Below, one piece after another: positions 33,065 to 41,746 of a stretch of 64,000 nucleotides of DNA. The notes below the pieces were generated by a model. The model made no database searches and had not been told where the DNA came from. It saw only the letters and a program-made list of their open reading frames with translations. The stretch's first letter is position 1. Every line of letters starts with the position of its first letter. The DNA is from an uncultured Prevotellaceae bacterium. Lineage in GTDB: Bacteria; Bacteroidota; Bacteroidia; Bacteroidales; Bacteroidaceae. The stretch lies in the NCBI GenBank assembly GCA_902774815.1, contig CACYJV010000015.1, positions 24,225 to 88,224 of the forward strand. Reading direction: 5' to 3'. The position numbers and the translations under genes were made by a program.

Positions 33065-33574
33065 ATGACGAAAAGAATCCTAACCACTATCATGCTGCTG
33101 ACCTGCATCTTCACGACGGTCAGCCAAGCGCAAACCACGCCGAAGAAGGTCTACGACGAAAGCCTCAACCCCTTGGAACAAATAGAGAAGGCCGTGACAA
33201 AGGCCAAGGACGAAGGAAAACACGTCATTTGCCAAGTGGGAGGCAACTGGTGTCCTTGGTGCCTGCGCTTCGCAGAATTCATGAGCAACGACGAGGAAAT
33301 CAGTAAGCTCGTCGACGAAAATTTCGTCTACATACACGTGAACTACAGGCCGCGCCAATCGGGCAACTCCGACGAAGTTGAACGAGGCCAACAGTTGATG
33401 AAGCGGCTGAACAATGCGGGCCGCTTCGGATTCCCTGTCATGGTGGTACTGGACGAGGAAGGTAAGGTGTTGCACATTCAGGACTCCAGTTTCCTCGAGG
33501 AGGGAAAGGGCTATAACAAGGAAAAGGTGATGCGCTTCTTTGCCAATTGGACGCGCAAAGCCGTGAAACCATAA
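33065..33574 (+). CDS. Periplasmic thioredoxin-like protein (CPWC)
   Basis: 169 residues; signal peptide MTKRILTTIMLLTCIFTTVSQAQ. The thioredoxin-fold active site is Cys63-Pro-Trp-Cys66 in GGNWCPWCLRFAEF, and the cis-Pro follows in FGFPVMVVLDEEGKV. Belongs to the thioredoxin_7/DUF255-like group of Bacteroidota, probably a periplasmic disulfide reductase or oxidase. The partner is unknown. 79 bases after greA and 31 before the GH78 gene. Confidence 0.85.
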   Translation: MTKRILTTIMLLTCIFTTVSQAQTTPKKVYDESLNPLEQIEKAVTKAKDEGKHVICQVGGNWCPWCLRFAEFMSNDEEISKLVDENFVYIHVNYRPRQSGNSDEVERGQQLMKRLNNAGRFGFPVMVVLDEEGKVLHIQDSSFLEEGKGYNKEKVMRFFANWTRKAVKP

Positions 33575-33605
33575 AGAAAAGGCTACTAACACAAAGGAAT
33601 ACGAC

Positions 33606-36206
33606 ATGAAAACCTATCATTTACGTTACATAAGTGGCAGCTTTACGGCCTTCGGTATGGCAGTATTGCTGACAATCGGCTGCGCTGGCAAGCGCTCGGC
33701 CGAACAAGAGAGTACAATGGTCAAGGCACTAGAGCCAGCAGCATGGGAATCGTCGGAATGGATATCGGTGGCTAACGCACCTGTCATCACGGCAAAAATC
33801 GACGACCACGAAAACGGACGCGCTGCCGATGGTGCCAGTTGGTTTGCCTGTACGTTGAAGAACGAGGACAAGGTAAAGTCAGCCCGTTGGATGACTGCCG
33901 GCCTGGGCGTCTACCAACTGTTCGTCAACGGAAAGAGCGTGGGAAAGGAAGTGCTGAAGCCTGGCTTTACCCACTATGAGAAAACGAAGAGGTCGTTCAC
34001 CTACGACATTACGTCGCTATTGAATCTGAAGGCTGGTGACGAGAATATGCTCTCTGTGCAGGTGACACCAGGCTGGTGGGCCGATAAAATCGTAACGCCA
34101 TGGGGGTGGGATGGAATGCGAGGCCGCAAATGTGCCTTCCGAGGCGTGCTGGAAGTGACATTCGCCGATGGTGCCACGCGTCGTTATGGTACTGATTGCG
34201 ACCACTGGCGGGCAGGCATCGCCGGACCTGTGCGACATGCAGGCATCTTCGATGGCGAAGAGTTCGATGCACGACTGCCTCAGGGCTTCACGCAGACAGG
34301 ACTTCTGCTGCGGCCTGAGACCAACACCGAGTTCAAGGGCGACATCCTTCCTTCAGAGGGCGCTGAGGTCTACCTGCGTCCCGACCTGAACCTTAGTCCT
34401 GTGCACGCCTATGTGTGGAAAGACGTAACGGGTGCTACAGACGATGAATATGGAAAGGTAAACATACTCCGTGAATACGCAAACGGCGAAGTGATGACGC
34501 TGAATGCCGGCGAGACGCTCGTCGTGGACTTCGGACAGAACTGTGCAGCTGTTCCGCTGTTCAGTTTCAAAGCCAAGGCAGGTACACAACTCAGATGCCT
34601 GCCCGCCGAACTACTCAACGACGGCAACGGTGCCAAGAAGCGCGGCATGGACGGCCCAGAAGGTAGCTGCCACCGCGACAACCTGCGCATCCCGAAGACT
34701 GGTATCCGTATCGACTACACCTTCGGCCCAAGCACCGACTACGTGGACTATCAACCAAGTTGCACGTTCTTCGGCTATCGCTTTGTGAGCATTACGGCAA
34801 CCGATGAAGTGAACATACGCTCCATCGTTTCGACACCGGTCACTTCGATTGCCAAATGGTTGGAGACGGGTACCATCGAAACTGGCAACACGCTCGTGAA
34901 CAAACTCATTGCAAACACCATGTGGGGACAACGCTCCAACTATCTCTCTGTTCCGACCGACTGCCCACAGCGCAACGAACGACTGGGATGGACTGCCGAT
35001 ACGCAGGTATTCTGTGAAACGGGAACCTTCTTTGCCAACACGCGTGCGTTCTTCCACAAATGGATGCGCGACATGCGCGACTCTCGCGATGAGCAGGGCG
35101 GCTTCCCAGGCGTAGCTCCGTTGGCTCAGTATGGTGGCGAGTGCATGCGGCTGGGATGGGCCGATGCCGGCATCGTTGTGCCTTGGACTGTCTGGAAGCA
35201 GTTTGCCGACAAGCAGATTGTCGACGAGAACTGGGAAGCGATGGAAAAGTTCATGAACCACATCAACGAAACGCGCTACGACCACGAGGCATTACGGGCG
35301 GAGAACGGTAACTACCAGTGGGCCGACTGGCTGAGCTACGAGCCGTTGGAGAGCTGTAGCGGAGCAGCCTTCGGCAGCAATGGACCAAAGCCCGAAACCA
35401 TTGTCTACTGGAACTATCTGGGTGCTTCCTACTGGGCCATCGATGCTTCGATGATGGCAGACATGGCAGCCGCAACGGGACGCGATGCCAATCGCTATCG
35501 CCAAATGACTGAAGTGGCTCGCGAGTACCTAAGGAATCAATTCCTGAACGCCGACGGAACGTTCAAGACTGAGATACTCAACACCATGCAGACGCCAGCC
35601 CTCTTTGCCTTAAAGAACCAACTGGTCAGCGGAAAGGCCAAGGAAAACATGATCAGCCGACTGCGCCAGAACTTCAAAGACCACGACGGCTGCCTGCAGA
35701 CGGGATTCCTTGGAACGTCTATCCTGATGGCTACGCTGACCGAAAACGGCATGGTTGACATTGCTTATGACCTGCTGCTGCAGCGTAAGAATCCTAGCTG
35801 GCTGTATTCCATTGACAACGGAGCCACAACCATCTGGGAACGCTGGAACAGCTATATGGCTGACAAAGGCATGGGACCACAAGGCATGAACAGTTTCAAC
35901 CACTATGCTTATGGTGCTGTTTGCGAGTGGATTTGGGAAACTGCCGCTGGAATAGCAGCTGATACGGCAGAGCCAGGCTTCCACCACATCGTGATGAAAC
36001 CTGTGCCCGACAAGCGTCTTGGACGACTTAGCGCCGAATATAAGTCGGCAGCTGGCCTCATCAAGAGCAGCTGGCACTACGACGGCGATGAATGGACGTG
36101 GGAGTTCACAATTCCGAAGGGAGCTACCGCCACCGTCAGCCTACCTGGCGAAACGGAGGAAAAAGTCTATGAAAGTGGCACCCACAGAGTAAAGAAGACA
36201 TTGTAG
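33606..36206 (+). CDS. Alpha-L-rhamnosidase, GH78-type, lipoprotein
   Basis: 866 residues. Lipoprotein signal ending LLTIGC (Cys near residue 26). N-terminal beta-sandwich domain about 80-230 (GLGVYQLFVNGKSVGKEVLKPGFTHYEK), second about 240-400, then an (alpha/alpha)6 barrel whose signature DCPQRNERLGWTADTQVF carries the catalytic acid Glu and supporting Asp, and a C-terminal sandwich (MKPVPDKRLGRLSAEYKSAAG). Removes terminal L-rhamnose from pectic or plant glycosides by inversion, on the cell surface or in the periplasm. A terminator follows. No rhamnose catabolic genes are next to it. Confidence 0.88.
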   Translation: MKTYHLRYISGSFTAFGMAVLLTIGCAGKRSAEQESTMVKALEPAAWESSEWISVANAPVITAKIDDHENGRAADGASWFACTLKNEDKVKSARWMTAGLGVYQLFVNGKSVGKEVLKPGFTHYEKTKRSFTYDITSLLNLKAGDENMLSVQVTPGWWADKIVTPWGWDGMRGRKCAFRGVLEVTFADGATRRYGTDCDHWRAGIAGPVRHAGIFDGEEFDARLPQGFTQTGLLLRPETNTEFKGDILPSEGAEVYLRPDLNLSPVHAYVWKDVTGATDDEYGKVNILREYANGEVMTLNAGETLVVDFGQNCAAVPLFSFKAKAGTQLRCLPAELLNDGNGAKKRGMDGPEGSCHRDNLRIPKTGIRIDYTFGPSTDYVDYQPSCTFFGYRFVSITATDEVNIRSIVSTPVTSIAKWLETGTIETGNTLVNKLIANTMWGQRSNYLSVPTDCPQRNERLGWTADTQVFCETGTFFANTRAFFHKWMRDMRDSRDEQGGFPGVAPLAQYGGECMRLGWADAGIVVPWTVWKQFADKQIVDENWEAMEKFMNHINETRYDHEALRAENGNYQWADWLSYEPLESCSGAAFGSNGPKPETIVYWNYLGASYWAIDASMMADMAAATGRDANRYRQMTEVAREYLRNQFLNADGTFKTEILNTMQTPALFALKNQLVSGKAKENMISRLRQNFKDHDGCLQTGFLGTSILMATLTENGMVDIAYDLLLQRKNPSWLYSIDNGATTIWERWNSYMADKGMGPQGMNSFNHYAYGAVCEWIWETAAGIAADTAEPGFHHIVMKPVPDKRLGRLSAEYKSAAGLIKSSWHYDGDEWTWEFTIPKGATATVSLPGETEEKVYESGTHRVKKTL

Positions 36207-36231
36207 CAGTCCTGCTCCCTTGAACAGATTA

Positions 36232-36274
36232 GCCCACCTCCCCTCCAATTGAGGGTTGATGGTGGGCATTTTTG
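36232..36274 (+). terminator. Terminator after the GH78 gene
   Basis: gcccacc (36232-36238) pairs with ggtgggc (36261-36267), with an inner ccctc/gaggg stem, followed by atttttg. It is 26 bases past the stop and ends the run 30503-36206. Confidence 0.85.
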
Positions 36275-36322
36275 AATGATTGCACCGATTGTCCTGCTCC
36301 AATCTTGGGATGTGTCTGGAGA

Positions 36323-36910
36323 CTACTTTTTCTCCAATACAGGCCGAACGGGGTCAGTAAGATGAATGACTTGATCGTATTCCACTGAAAGAACACCGTT
36401 TACCTGGCGAAAATAGTTCATTGTTTCTTCGAGCGTTTTGTTGGCGGGCTTCTTCAAAGCCATGCCTGCAAACGAATGGTAGTCGTAAACAATCTCGGCA
36501 CCGATGGCTTTGACAGCTTTCAGCACCGCTTCACGTCCCGTTTCTTGGTCGTAGGTCAGCAGGAACACGTTGGGATTGTGCTCCGGCACCAATCGTGGGT
36601 CGGGCAATTCCTTTGCGGGAAAGACAGCTGCGAACTTCTGCCGCGATGCACACGACATAAGCAGACAGAGTGCCAGTTGCAAAAGGAGAATGAGTGGTAC
36701 TCCATAGCGAAACTTCTTGTGGAGTGTCTTGTGGTGGAACACGTGCATGGCAAGCAAGGCACCGATGCTACCGCCAAGAACAGCCAGCAGAAGAAGTGTC
36801 TGTTCGCTGATGCGCCAGCGACGTCTACGCGCCTTCCACTTGTCAAGACCGTAGACGAGAAACGTGAGCACATTGATTCCGACGAGATAGAGAACGAATG
36901 TCTGTGTCAT
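36323..36910 (-). CDS. DUF1294 membrane domain fused to a propeptide-inhibitor-like domain
   Basis: 195 residues. Residues 1-90 are a DUF1294 membrane unit: a helix (FVLYLVGINVLTFLVYGLDKWKARR), a second (LLLLAVLGGSIGALLAMHVF), the HHKTLHKKFRYGVPLIL motif and a third helix. Residues about 105-190 form a separate soluble domain with strand-helix-strand pattern (NVFLLTYDQETGREAVLKAV, GAEIVYDYHSFAGMAL, LEETMNYFRQVNGVLSVEYD), close to the I9 propeptide inhibitor fold of subtilases. DUF1294 function is unknown. The fusion is uncommon as far as I recall; role might be a periplasmic protease inhibitor on a membrane anchor, by inference only. Nineteen bases follow the PAS gene on the same strand. Confidence 0.7.
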   Translation of the reverse strand: MTQTFVLYLVGINVLTFLVYGLDKWKARRRRWRISEQTLLLLAVLGGSIGALLAMHVFHHKTLHKKFRYGVPLILLLQLALCLLMSCASRQKFAAVFPAKELPDPRLVPEHNPNVFLLTYDQETGREAVLKAVKAIGAEIVYDYHSFAGMALKKPANKTLEETMNYFRQVNGVLSVEYDQVIHLTDPVRPVLEKK

Positions 36911-36928
36911 GGGGTAGGAACGGAATTC

Positions 36929-37267
36929 TTAGCCTCGATCGTAATGAGGCATTTCGTCGGGCAACACGATGGAAATCTCCACCAAGCCGCGCACCTCGCC
37001 ATCCTCGCGCCACGGAGTTTGATAGATGAGTTTGCGCTGCCCATGCTTGCTGATGGTGTAGCAGTGAGGGTGGTTATTCTCAATCATATCGCGGATGATG
37101 GCCTTTGAACGCTCGTTGTGGCAGGGCATGAGGTTCTGTCCCACCATCGAGGCACCATCCTTGGAGAATGTCTGGCGCGAGCGTTGGTTCATGTAAAGTA
37201 CTGTACCTTCAGTATCGCACACGGTGACGGCAGCATCGATATCTTCTGCCCAGTCGAAGTTGTTCAT
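36929..37267 (-). CDS. Single-domain PAS protein
   Basis: 112 residues, almost entirely one PAS fold: AAVTVCDTEGTVLYMNQRSRQTF, then MVGQNLMPCHNERSKAIIRDMI and the closing strand pair KLIYQTPWREDGEVRGLVEISIVL. No output domain (kinase, HTH, GGDEF), so it must signal by binding a partner, or has an enzyme-like redox role; a ligand such as heme or flavin cannot be read from sequence. Cytoplasmic. Thirty bases follow the aguB stop on the same strand. Confidence 0.8.
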   Translation of the reverse strand: MNNFDWAEDIDAAVTVCDTEGTVLYMNQRSRQTFSKDGASMVGQNLMPCHNERSKAIIRDMIENNHPHCYTISKHGQRKLIYQTPWREDGEVRGLVEISIVLPDEMPHYDRG

Positions 37268-37297
37268 AGTGTATTGTTTTTAATATACTTTACCTCC

Positions 37298-38185
37298 TCA
37301 ATCAACAAACCGGCGCAGGATGTCGCTGTAGGCATCAATGCGGCGATCGCGCAGGAACGGCCACCAGCGGCGCACCTGCTCAGAGCGCGAGAGGCTGACC
37401 GTGACCACCTGGCGCGTTTCCTCATCCTTCGGTGCCCGGTAGAGGAACTCTCCCTGCGGGCCAACCACCATTGACGAGCCCCAGAACTGGATGCCGTTGG
37501 TCTGGCCAGAAGGGTCGGTCTCATGGCCCACCCTGTTCACCGTGACAACGGGCAGCCCATTGGCAACAGCATGCCCGCGCTGAACGGTGGTCCAAGCCTC
37601 ACGCTGGCGCTCCTGCTCGTCGGGCGTGTCCGACGACTCGTAGCCAATGGCGGTGGGATAGATGAGCAACTCGGCACCTTGCAGGGCCATCAGGCGGGAT
37701 GCTTCGGGGTACCACTGGTCCCAGCAGACGAGCACACCCAGCCGCCCCACACTGGTCTGGATGGGGTGGAAACCAAGGTCGCCCGGCGTGAAGTAGAACT
37801 TCTCGTAGTAAGCAGGATCGTCGGGAATATGCATCTTGCGATATTGCCCAGCAATACTTCCATCACGCTCAATAACTACCGCCGTGTTATGATAGAGTCC
37901 TGCTGCTCGGCGCTCGAACAGAGAAGTGACAATGACGACATTCAGTTCACGGGCCAACGAGCCATAGAACTCGGTTGATGGACCGGGAATGGGTTCTGCC
38001 TGGTCGAAAACGTCAACATTTTCTGTCTGGCAGAAGTATAGGCCGTTGTGCAACTCCTGCAGAACGATGAGCTGTGCTCCCTCTGCAGCAAGCTGACGGA
38101 TACCTTCAGCCAAACGCCGCATATTTTCTGTCCTGTCAGCAACGTTGTGCTGTTGAAGGATTCCTACTTTCAGTTCTTTTTCCAT
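37298..38185 (-). CDS. aguB: N-carbamoylputrescine amidase
   Basis: 295 residues. Nitrilase-superfamily fold with the catalytic Glu44 (VLQELHNGLYF), Lys117 (YRKMHIPDD) and Cys154 (VLVCWDQWYPEA); the motifs around them fit AguB, which turns N-carbamoylputrescine into putrescine, CO2 and ammonia in the cytoplasm. Its usual partner, agmatine deiminase (aguA), is not in this window. Full length. Upstream on the same strand is pyrD (90-base gap), downstream a PAS gene. Other nitrilase-type amidases cannot be fully excluded. Confidence 0.88.
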   Translation of the reverse strand: MEKELKVGILQQHNVADRTENMRRLAEGIRQLAAEGAQLIVLQELHNGLYFCQTENVDVFDQAEPIPGPSTEFYGSLARELNVVIVTSLFERRAAGLYHNTAVVIERDGSIAGQYRKMHIPDDPAYYEKFYFTPGDLGFHPIQTSVGRLGVLVCWDQWYPEASRLMALQGAELLIYPTAIGYESSDTPDEQERQREAWTTVQRGHAVANGLPVVTVNRVGHETDPSGQTNGIQFWGSSMVVGPQGEFLYRAPKDEETRQVVTVSLSRSEQVRRWWPFLRDRRIDAYSDILRRFVD

Positions 38186-38275
38186 GATTCAAGTCTTTTA
38201 GCTAATCTTTTTTTATATGCTACAACTCAGCCACTGTCCACGTATGCTGCGACTCTGTCGCAGCTAACAATACCC

Positions 38276-39184
38276 TCATCCTATGCACCCGACGATTTCG
38301 CTGACCGAGTGGCAACCATGCTTGTCGAGCCACTCTTTGATACCGTCGCGCACCTTAATCGTAACAGCAGGATCGAGGAAGTTGGCGGTGCCTATTTCGA
38401 TGGCGGTAGCACCTGCCATGAGGAATTCAATGGCATCTTGGGCTGTCATGATGCCTCCAAGGCCCACCACGGGAATCTTTACCGCACGAGCCACTTGCCA
38501 AACCATACGCAAGGCGACTGGTTTCACAGCTGGTCCGGACAGACCGCCCGTGCCAATGCTCAGCACAGGGCGCCTCCGTTCGATGTCTATAGCCATGCCC
38601 ATGAGCGTATTGATGAGCGAAACGGAGTCGGCTCCTTCGGCTTCGCAGGCGAGGGCGATATCGGCAATATTCGTGACGTTTGGCGATAGCTTCACGATGA
38701 GCGTCTTGTGATAACGGGCACGAACTGCCTTTACCACGCTGGCAGCTCCCTCGCAAGTAGTTCCAAACGCCATACCGCCTTGACGGACGTTCGGACAGGA
38801 GATGTTCAGCTCAATGGCGGGAATCCCCTCGAGCACATCGATACGTGCTGCACACTCAGCATAGTCCTCGGGCGACGAACCACTGACGTTGACGATGACA
38901 TTTGTACCCAGGTCCTTCACCTGCGGATAGATGTGCTCGCAGAAGTAGTCAACACCCTTGTTCTGCAAGCCGACGCAGTTGAGCATGCCACTTGATGTCT
39001 CAGCCATCCGTGGATAGTCGTTACCCTCGCGAGGCTTTAGCGTCGTACCCTTCACAATGATACCGCCCAACTCGTCAAGCGGCACGAAGTCTTGAAACTC
39101 CAACCCGTAGCCAAACGTTCCCGATGCTGTCATGACGGGATTCTTCAGCGACAATCTTCCTATGTTTACTTGTAGTTCTGCCAT
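38276..39184 (-). CDS. pyrD: Dihydroorotate dehydrogenase B, catalytic subunit
   Basis: 302 residues. FMN barrel of class 1[30 protein letters not shown], the catalytic Cys130 in [44 protein letters not shown]. Oxidises dihydroorotate to orotate in pyrimidine synthesis and passes electrons through PyrK to NAD. PyrK is encoded 24 bases upstream on the same strand, confirming the class. Cytoplasmic, normal length. Confidence 0.95.
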   Translation of the reverse strand: MAELQVNIGRLSLKNPVMTASGTFGYGLEFQDFVPLDELGGIIVKGTTLKPREGNDYPRMAETSSGMLNCVGLQNKGVDYFCEHIYPQVKDLGTNVIVNVSGSSPEDYAECAARIDVLEGIPAIELNISCPNVRQGGMAFGTTCEGAASVVKAVRARYHKTLIVKLSPNVTNIADIALACEAEGADSVSLINTLMGMAIDIERRRPVLSIGTGGLSGPAVKPVALRMVWQVARAVKIPVVGLGGIMTAQDAIEFLMAGATAIEIGTANFLDPAVTIKVRDGIKEWLDKHGCHSVSEIVGCIG

Positions 39185-39208
39185 TTCCTTTTCTACTTTT
39201 TTACCTTT

Positions 39209-40039
39209 TTACCGTTCCCACGTGACTTGCTCTTTGCTAAACACAGGTCCTTCTTTGCATACACACACGTTATGCACGGCCTCGGACCCATCAGCTTCGC
39301 GCTGCAGAATCTTCTCCACGCAACACAGGCAGGCGCCTAAGCCACAGGCCATCATGTTCTCGAGCGACACCTGGCACTCAACACCCACCTGCCAAGCGTA
39401 ACGAACCACGGCTTTCATCATCGGCGTGGGACCGCAACACTGCACCATGTCGAAGGATTCACCTTTCAACACGCTGTGGTCGGTGACGAAGCCACGTTCG
39501 CCAGCTGAGCCATCCTCGGTAGTAACAAGGACGCGGCCATACTTCTCGAACTCGTCTAGTAACAAAAGGTCTGACGCTGTACGGGCTCCAAGGAGGAAAG
39601 TGACGTCGGCATCATTGCCAGGTTGAGTGAGCTTCGCCCCCTGATAGAGCAACGGAGCCACTCCAACACCTCCGCCGACAAGCAGAAAACGGGTAGCCCC
39701 TTCGGGTTTTACGGGTGCTATGTCGCTATATGAGGCAAATCCATGGCCTAAAGGAAGCATGCAGTTCAGCTTATCGCCAGCCTTCAGTCGCGCAAGTTGG
39801 CGTGTTCCATCGCCGACAGTTGCCACCAAGAGCCATAGCTCGTTGCGTTCGTAATCGACAAAGTTAATTGAAATGGGGCGACGCAGGAATGTAGTAGGAC
39901 TACCATCGACGCGTACCTCGACAAACTGCCCAGGACACATCGGGGGGAGTGGGCGCTCATAGGCAAGTTTCAAAAGCACGTACCGAGCATGGAGATGCTC
40001 CGTGCTGCGAACAGTCAAATCTAAGCAATACTTTTTCAT
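39209..40039 (-). CDS. pyrK: Dihydroorotate dehydrogenase B, electron transfer subunit
   Basis: 276 residues from the ATG at 40039; the frame opens further upstream but this start lies 28 bases after the promoter box. FAD-binding barrel (CPGQFVEVRVD, FLRRPISINFVD), NAD domain (FLLVGGGVGVAPLLY, VTFLLGARTASDLLLLDEF, VQCCGPTPMMKAV) and the 2Fe-2S loop ENMMACGLGACLCCVEKI with a last Cys in VCVCKEGPVF. Carries electrons from PyrD to NAD+. First gene of the pyrK-pyrD operon. Confidence 0.94.
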   Translation of the reverse strand: MKKYCLDLTVRSTEHLHARYVLLKLAYERPLPPMCPGQFVEVRVDGSPTTFLRRPISINFVDYERNELWLLVATVGDGTRQLARLKAGDKLNCMLPLGHGFASYSDIAPVKPEGATRFLLVGGGVGVAPLLYQGAKLTQPGNDADVTFLLGARTASDLLLLDEFEKYGRVLVTTEDGSAGERGFVTDHSVLKGESFDMVQCCGPTPMMKAVVRYAWQVGVECQVSLENMMACGLGACLCCVEKILQREADGSEAVHNVCVCKEGPVFSKEQVTWER

Positions 40040-40066
40040 GTGTAGATGCTCGTATATATTGATGTG

Positions 40067-40096
40067 CAAAGATAATAATAAGTGAGCAAAAAACAA
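40067..40096 (-). promoter_or_regulatory. Promoter of pyrK-pyrD
   Basis: Minus strand: TTG (40096-40094), 19 bases, TATCTTTG (40074-40067). The spacer carries the GCTCACTTAT-type block also seen before holA and the HsdR_N-like gene. Confidence 0.75.
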
Positions 40097-40116
40097 AATG
40101 AAATAAATGAAAAAAA

Positions 40117-40180
40117 CAGATTCAGCAGTTTATGACAAAATGATTGTTTACGATTTTACAAAAAAGAACTGCTGAATCTG
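40117..40180. repeat. 14-base inverted repeat between pyrK and the XRE gene
   Basis: cagattcagcagtt (40117-40130) and its exact complement (40167-40180), spaced by 36 AT-rich bases. Lies downstream of the XRE gene (stop at 40295) and upstream of the pyrK promoter; could be a terminator for the first or an operator for the second. Confidence 0.6.
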
Positions 40181-40294
40181 CTATGTTGTTTCTTCGTCTT
40201 TACACTACTAAAGATTTTTTCGATAATTCATTTTAGAAAGAACATTAATACTACTAAAAAAATAATCTTAATGCAACGAAAAAAATAAAACAAA

Positions 40295-40759
40295 CTATTT
40301 CTTTGGAACAAAACTTTCCCAAGTCTGGTCATCAAAGAAGATACGGATTTCAGTAATCTGACGCTGGGGTTTCTCCACCTTATTTATTATATATGGATCA
40401 GGACGACGAACATTAGGCAACATCCCAGGACGAGTCGCCGATGTTCCTGAGATCGTTGATGGGGTAGAAGAGTTGAAATCGAAATCGAGAATCTGTTCTG
40501 AAGATGAGGGTGCATTTGATGATGGAGCTGCACCTTCGTCAGTTTTCTGATCGATGTACATCGGACCTGTTCCAAACAACAACCAGTCAGTTGAAATAGA
40601 AGGCAGACTATTTTTGATAGCCTGAACGATGTTAAGTGATGGATTAGTTCGTCCATTAAAAATTCCACTGAGGGTAGCTGGGGCAATATTGATAAACTGA
40701 GCAAACACCTGCTGGGTCATGTGCTGACTCTCCATGATATGACGAATACGATCTTTCAT
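40295..40759 (-). CDS. XRE-family helix-turn-helix regulator
   Basis: 154 residues. N-terminal HTH about 5-65 (MTQQVFAQFINIAPATLSGIFNGRTNPSLNIVQAI), followed by LPSISTDWLLFGTGPMY, an arrangement common in Bacteroidota regulators. The rest is a low-complexity Ser/Pro/Thr linker and a short conserved tail RQITEIRIFFDDQTWESFVPKK, likely for protein contact. Target unknown. It has a clear promoter (40835-40865) and stands next to an AT-rich gene-free patch. Confidence 0.85.
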   Translation of the reverse strand: MKDRIRHIMESQHMTQQVFAQFINIAPATLSGIFNGRTNPSLNIVQAIKNSLPSISTDWLLFGTGPMYIDQKTDEGAAPSSNAPSSSEQILDFDFNSSTPSTISGTSATRPGMLPNVRRPDPYIINKVEKPQRQITEIRIFFDDQTWESFVPKK

Positions 40760-40834
40760 CTTCCTAAATTTTAATGTTCATTTACATAACAAGTACCATT
40801 TTCAGCCGATAGGGGACATCGACCTTAGATTTTA

Positions 40835-40865
40835 CAAAGGTAAAACATTTTTTTGACTCGTGCAA
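40835..40865 (-). promoter_or_regulatory. Promoter of the XRE gene
   Basis: Minus strand: TTG (40865-40863), 20 bases, TACCTTTG (40842-40835). Confidence 0.75.
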
Positions 40866-41746
40866 GAAATTAAACAGAAATCTTAATAATTAAATGTTTG
40901 AATTTTCGTTTGCAAATTCAAATCACAAAACCAGAAAGAATAACGCTTTAACTTTGAAAACGTAAATGTAAATTCAAATGCCAAAATCCATTACAATCAA
41001 AGAAATGAACGGAAAAAGACGAACTTACTGGCTTTCAACCAACTATTTAGCACCATACAACGTTGAATAAATAGGTTTATGCAAAATGAAAGTGTCAAAA
41101 AGTCGTTTAAGGCTCCTAATCATCGCACAAATTCGCGTAAATCACTGAGTTTTAGTGCATTAAGCCTGCAAAATATGGTGCGTATAGTTATGCATTTGCG
41201 TTTCTAAATCTATGATTTTCAATTTACGAATATGAAATTCGCAAAATGAAATAATGAAAATAATGCCAAATATTTATCTTGCCAAATCTAAAACATTTAC
41301 TATTTTATATTATTCGAAAAATAATATTTTGAAAAGGTAAATCTTAATAAAAGTGAAGTTCGAACTAGTTTTCGCCGTTTTTCTCAAAAAATCCCCATTT
41401 TGAAAGAATTTCGAGCAAAGGGGCGATCATTTTCAAATTCTTTCAAAATGAGAGGGGGTAAAACAACCTAATTTACTGATTTTATTGCAGTTAGCACTAA
41501 AAATCACGATCGTCATCGGTTTTCGTTTTTGAACGAAAACCGATGAAAAAACGGCTTTTTCGTGGTACAACAAGTCAAAAATGGTCGAAAAAAGTGCTTT
41601 TTTCGATTTCAGAATCGCAAAAACGGCTCAAAAATCGGCTTTTTTTGAAACGTTTTTTGGCAGAAAAAGAAATGGATCTTTCCCGCCTTGCGAGAAAGAC
41701 CCAATCGGAGGTACCACCAGAGGTTGTCAAAAAACGGTCGACGAAA
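40866..41746. other. AT-rich gene-free patch with two perfect palindromes
   Basis: About 880 bases, visibly richer in A/T than its neighbours. Perfect inverted repeats: cattttgaaagaattt (41396-41411) with 41435-41450, loop 23; and catcggttttcgtt (41514-41527) with 41532-41545, loop four. Further down several aaaacgg...ttttt pieces. An open frame at 41543-41917 starts inside the second palindrome and overlaps holA on the other strand; its composition (K/R/S rich) does not look like a real protein. The second palindrome may be part of the holA terminator. Confidence 0.6.
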
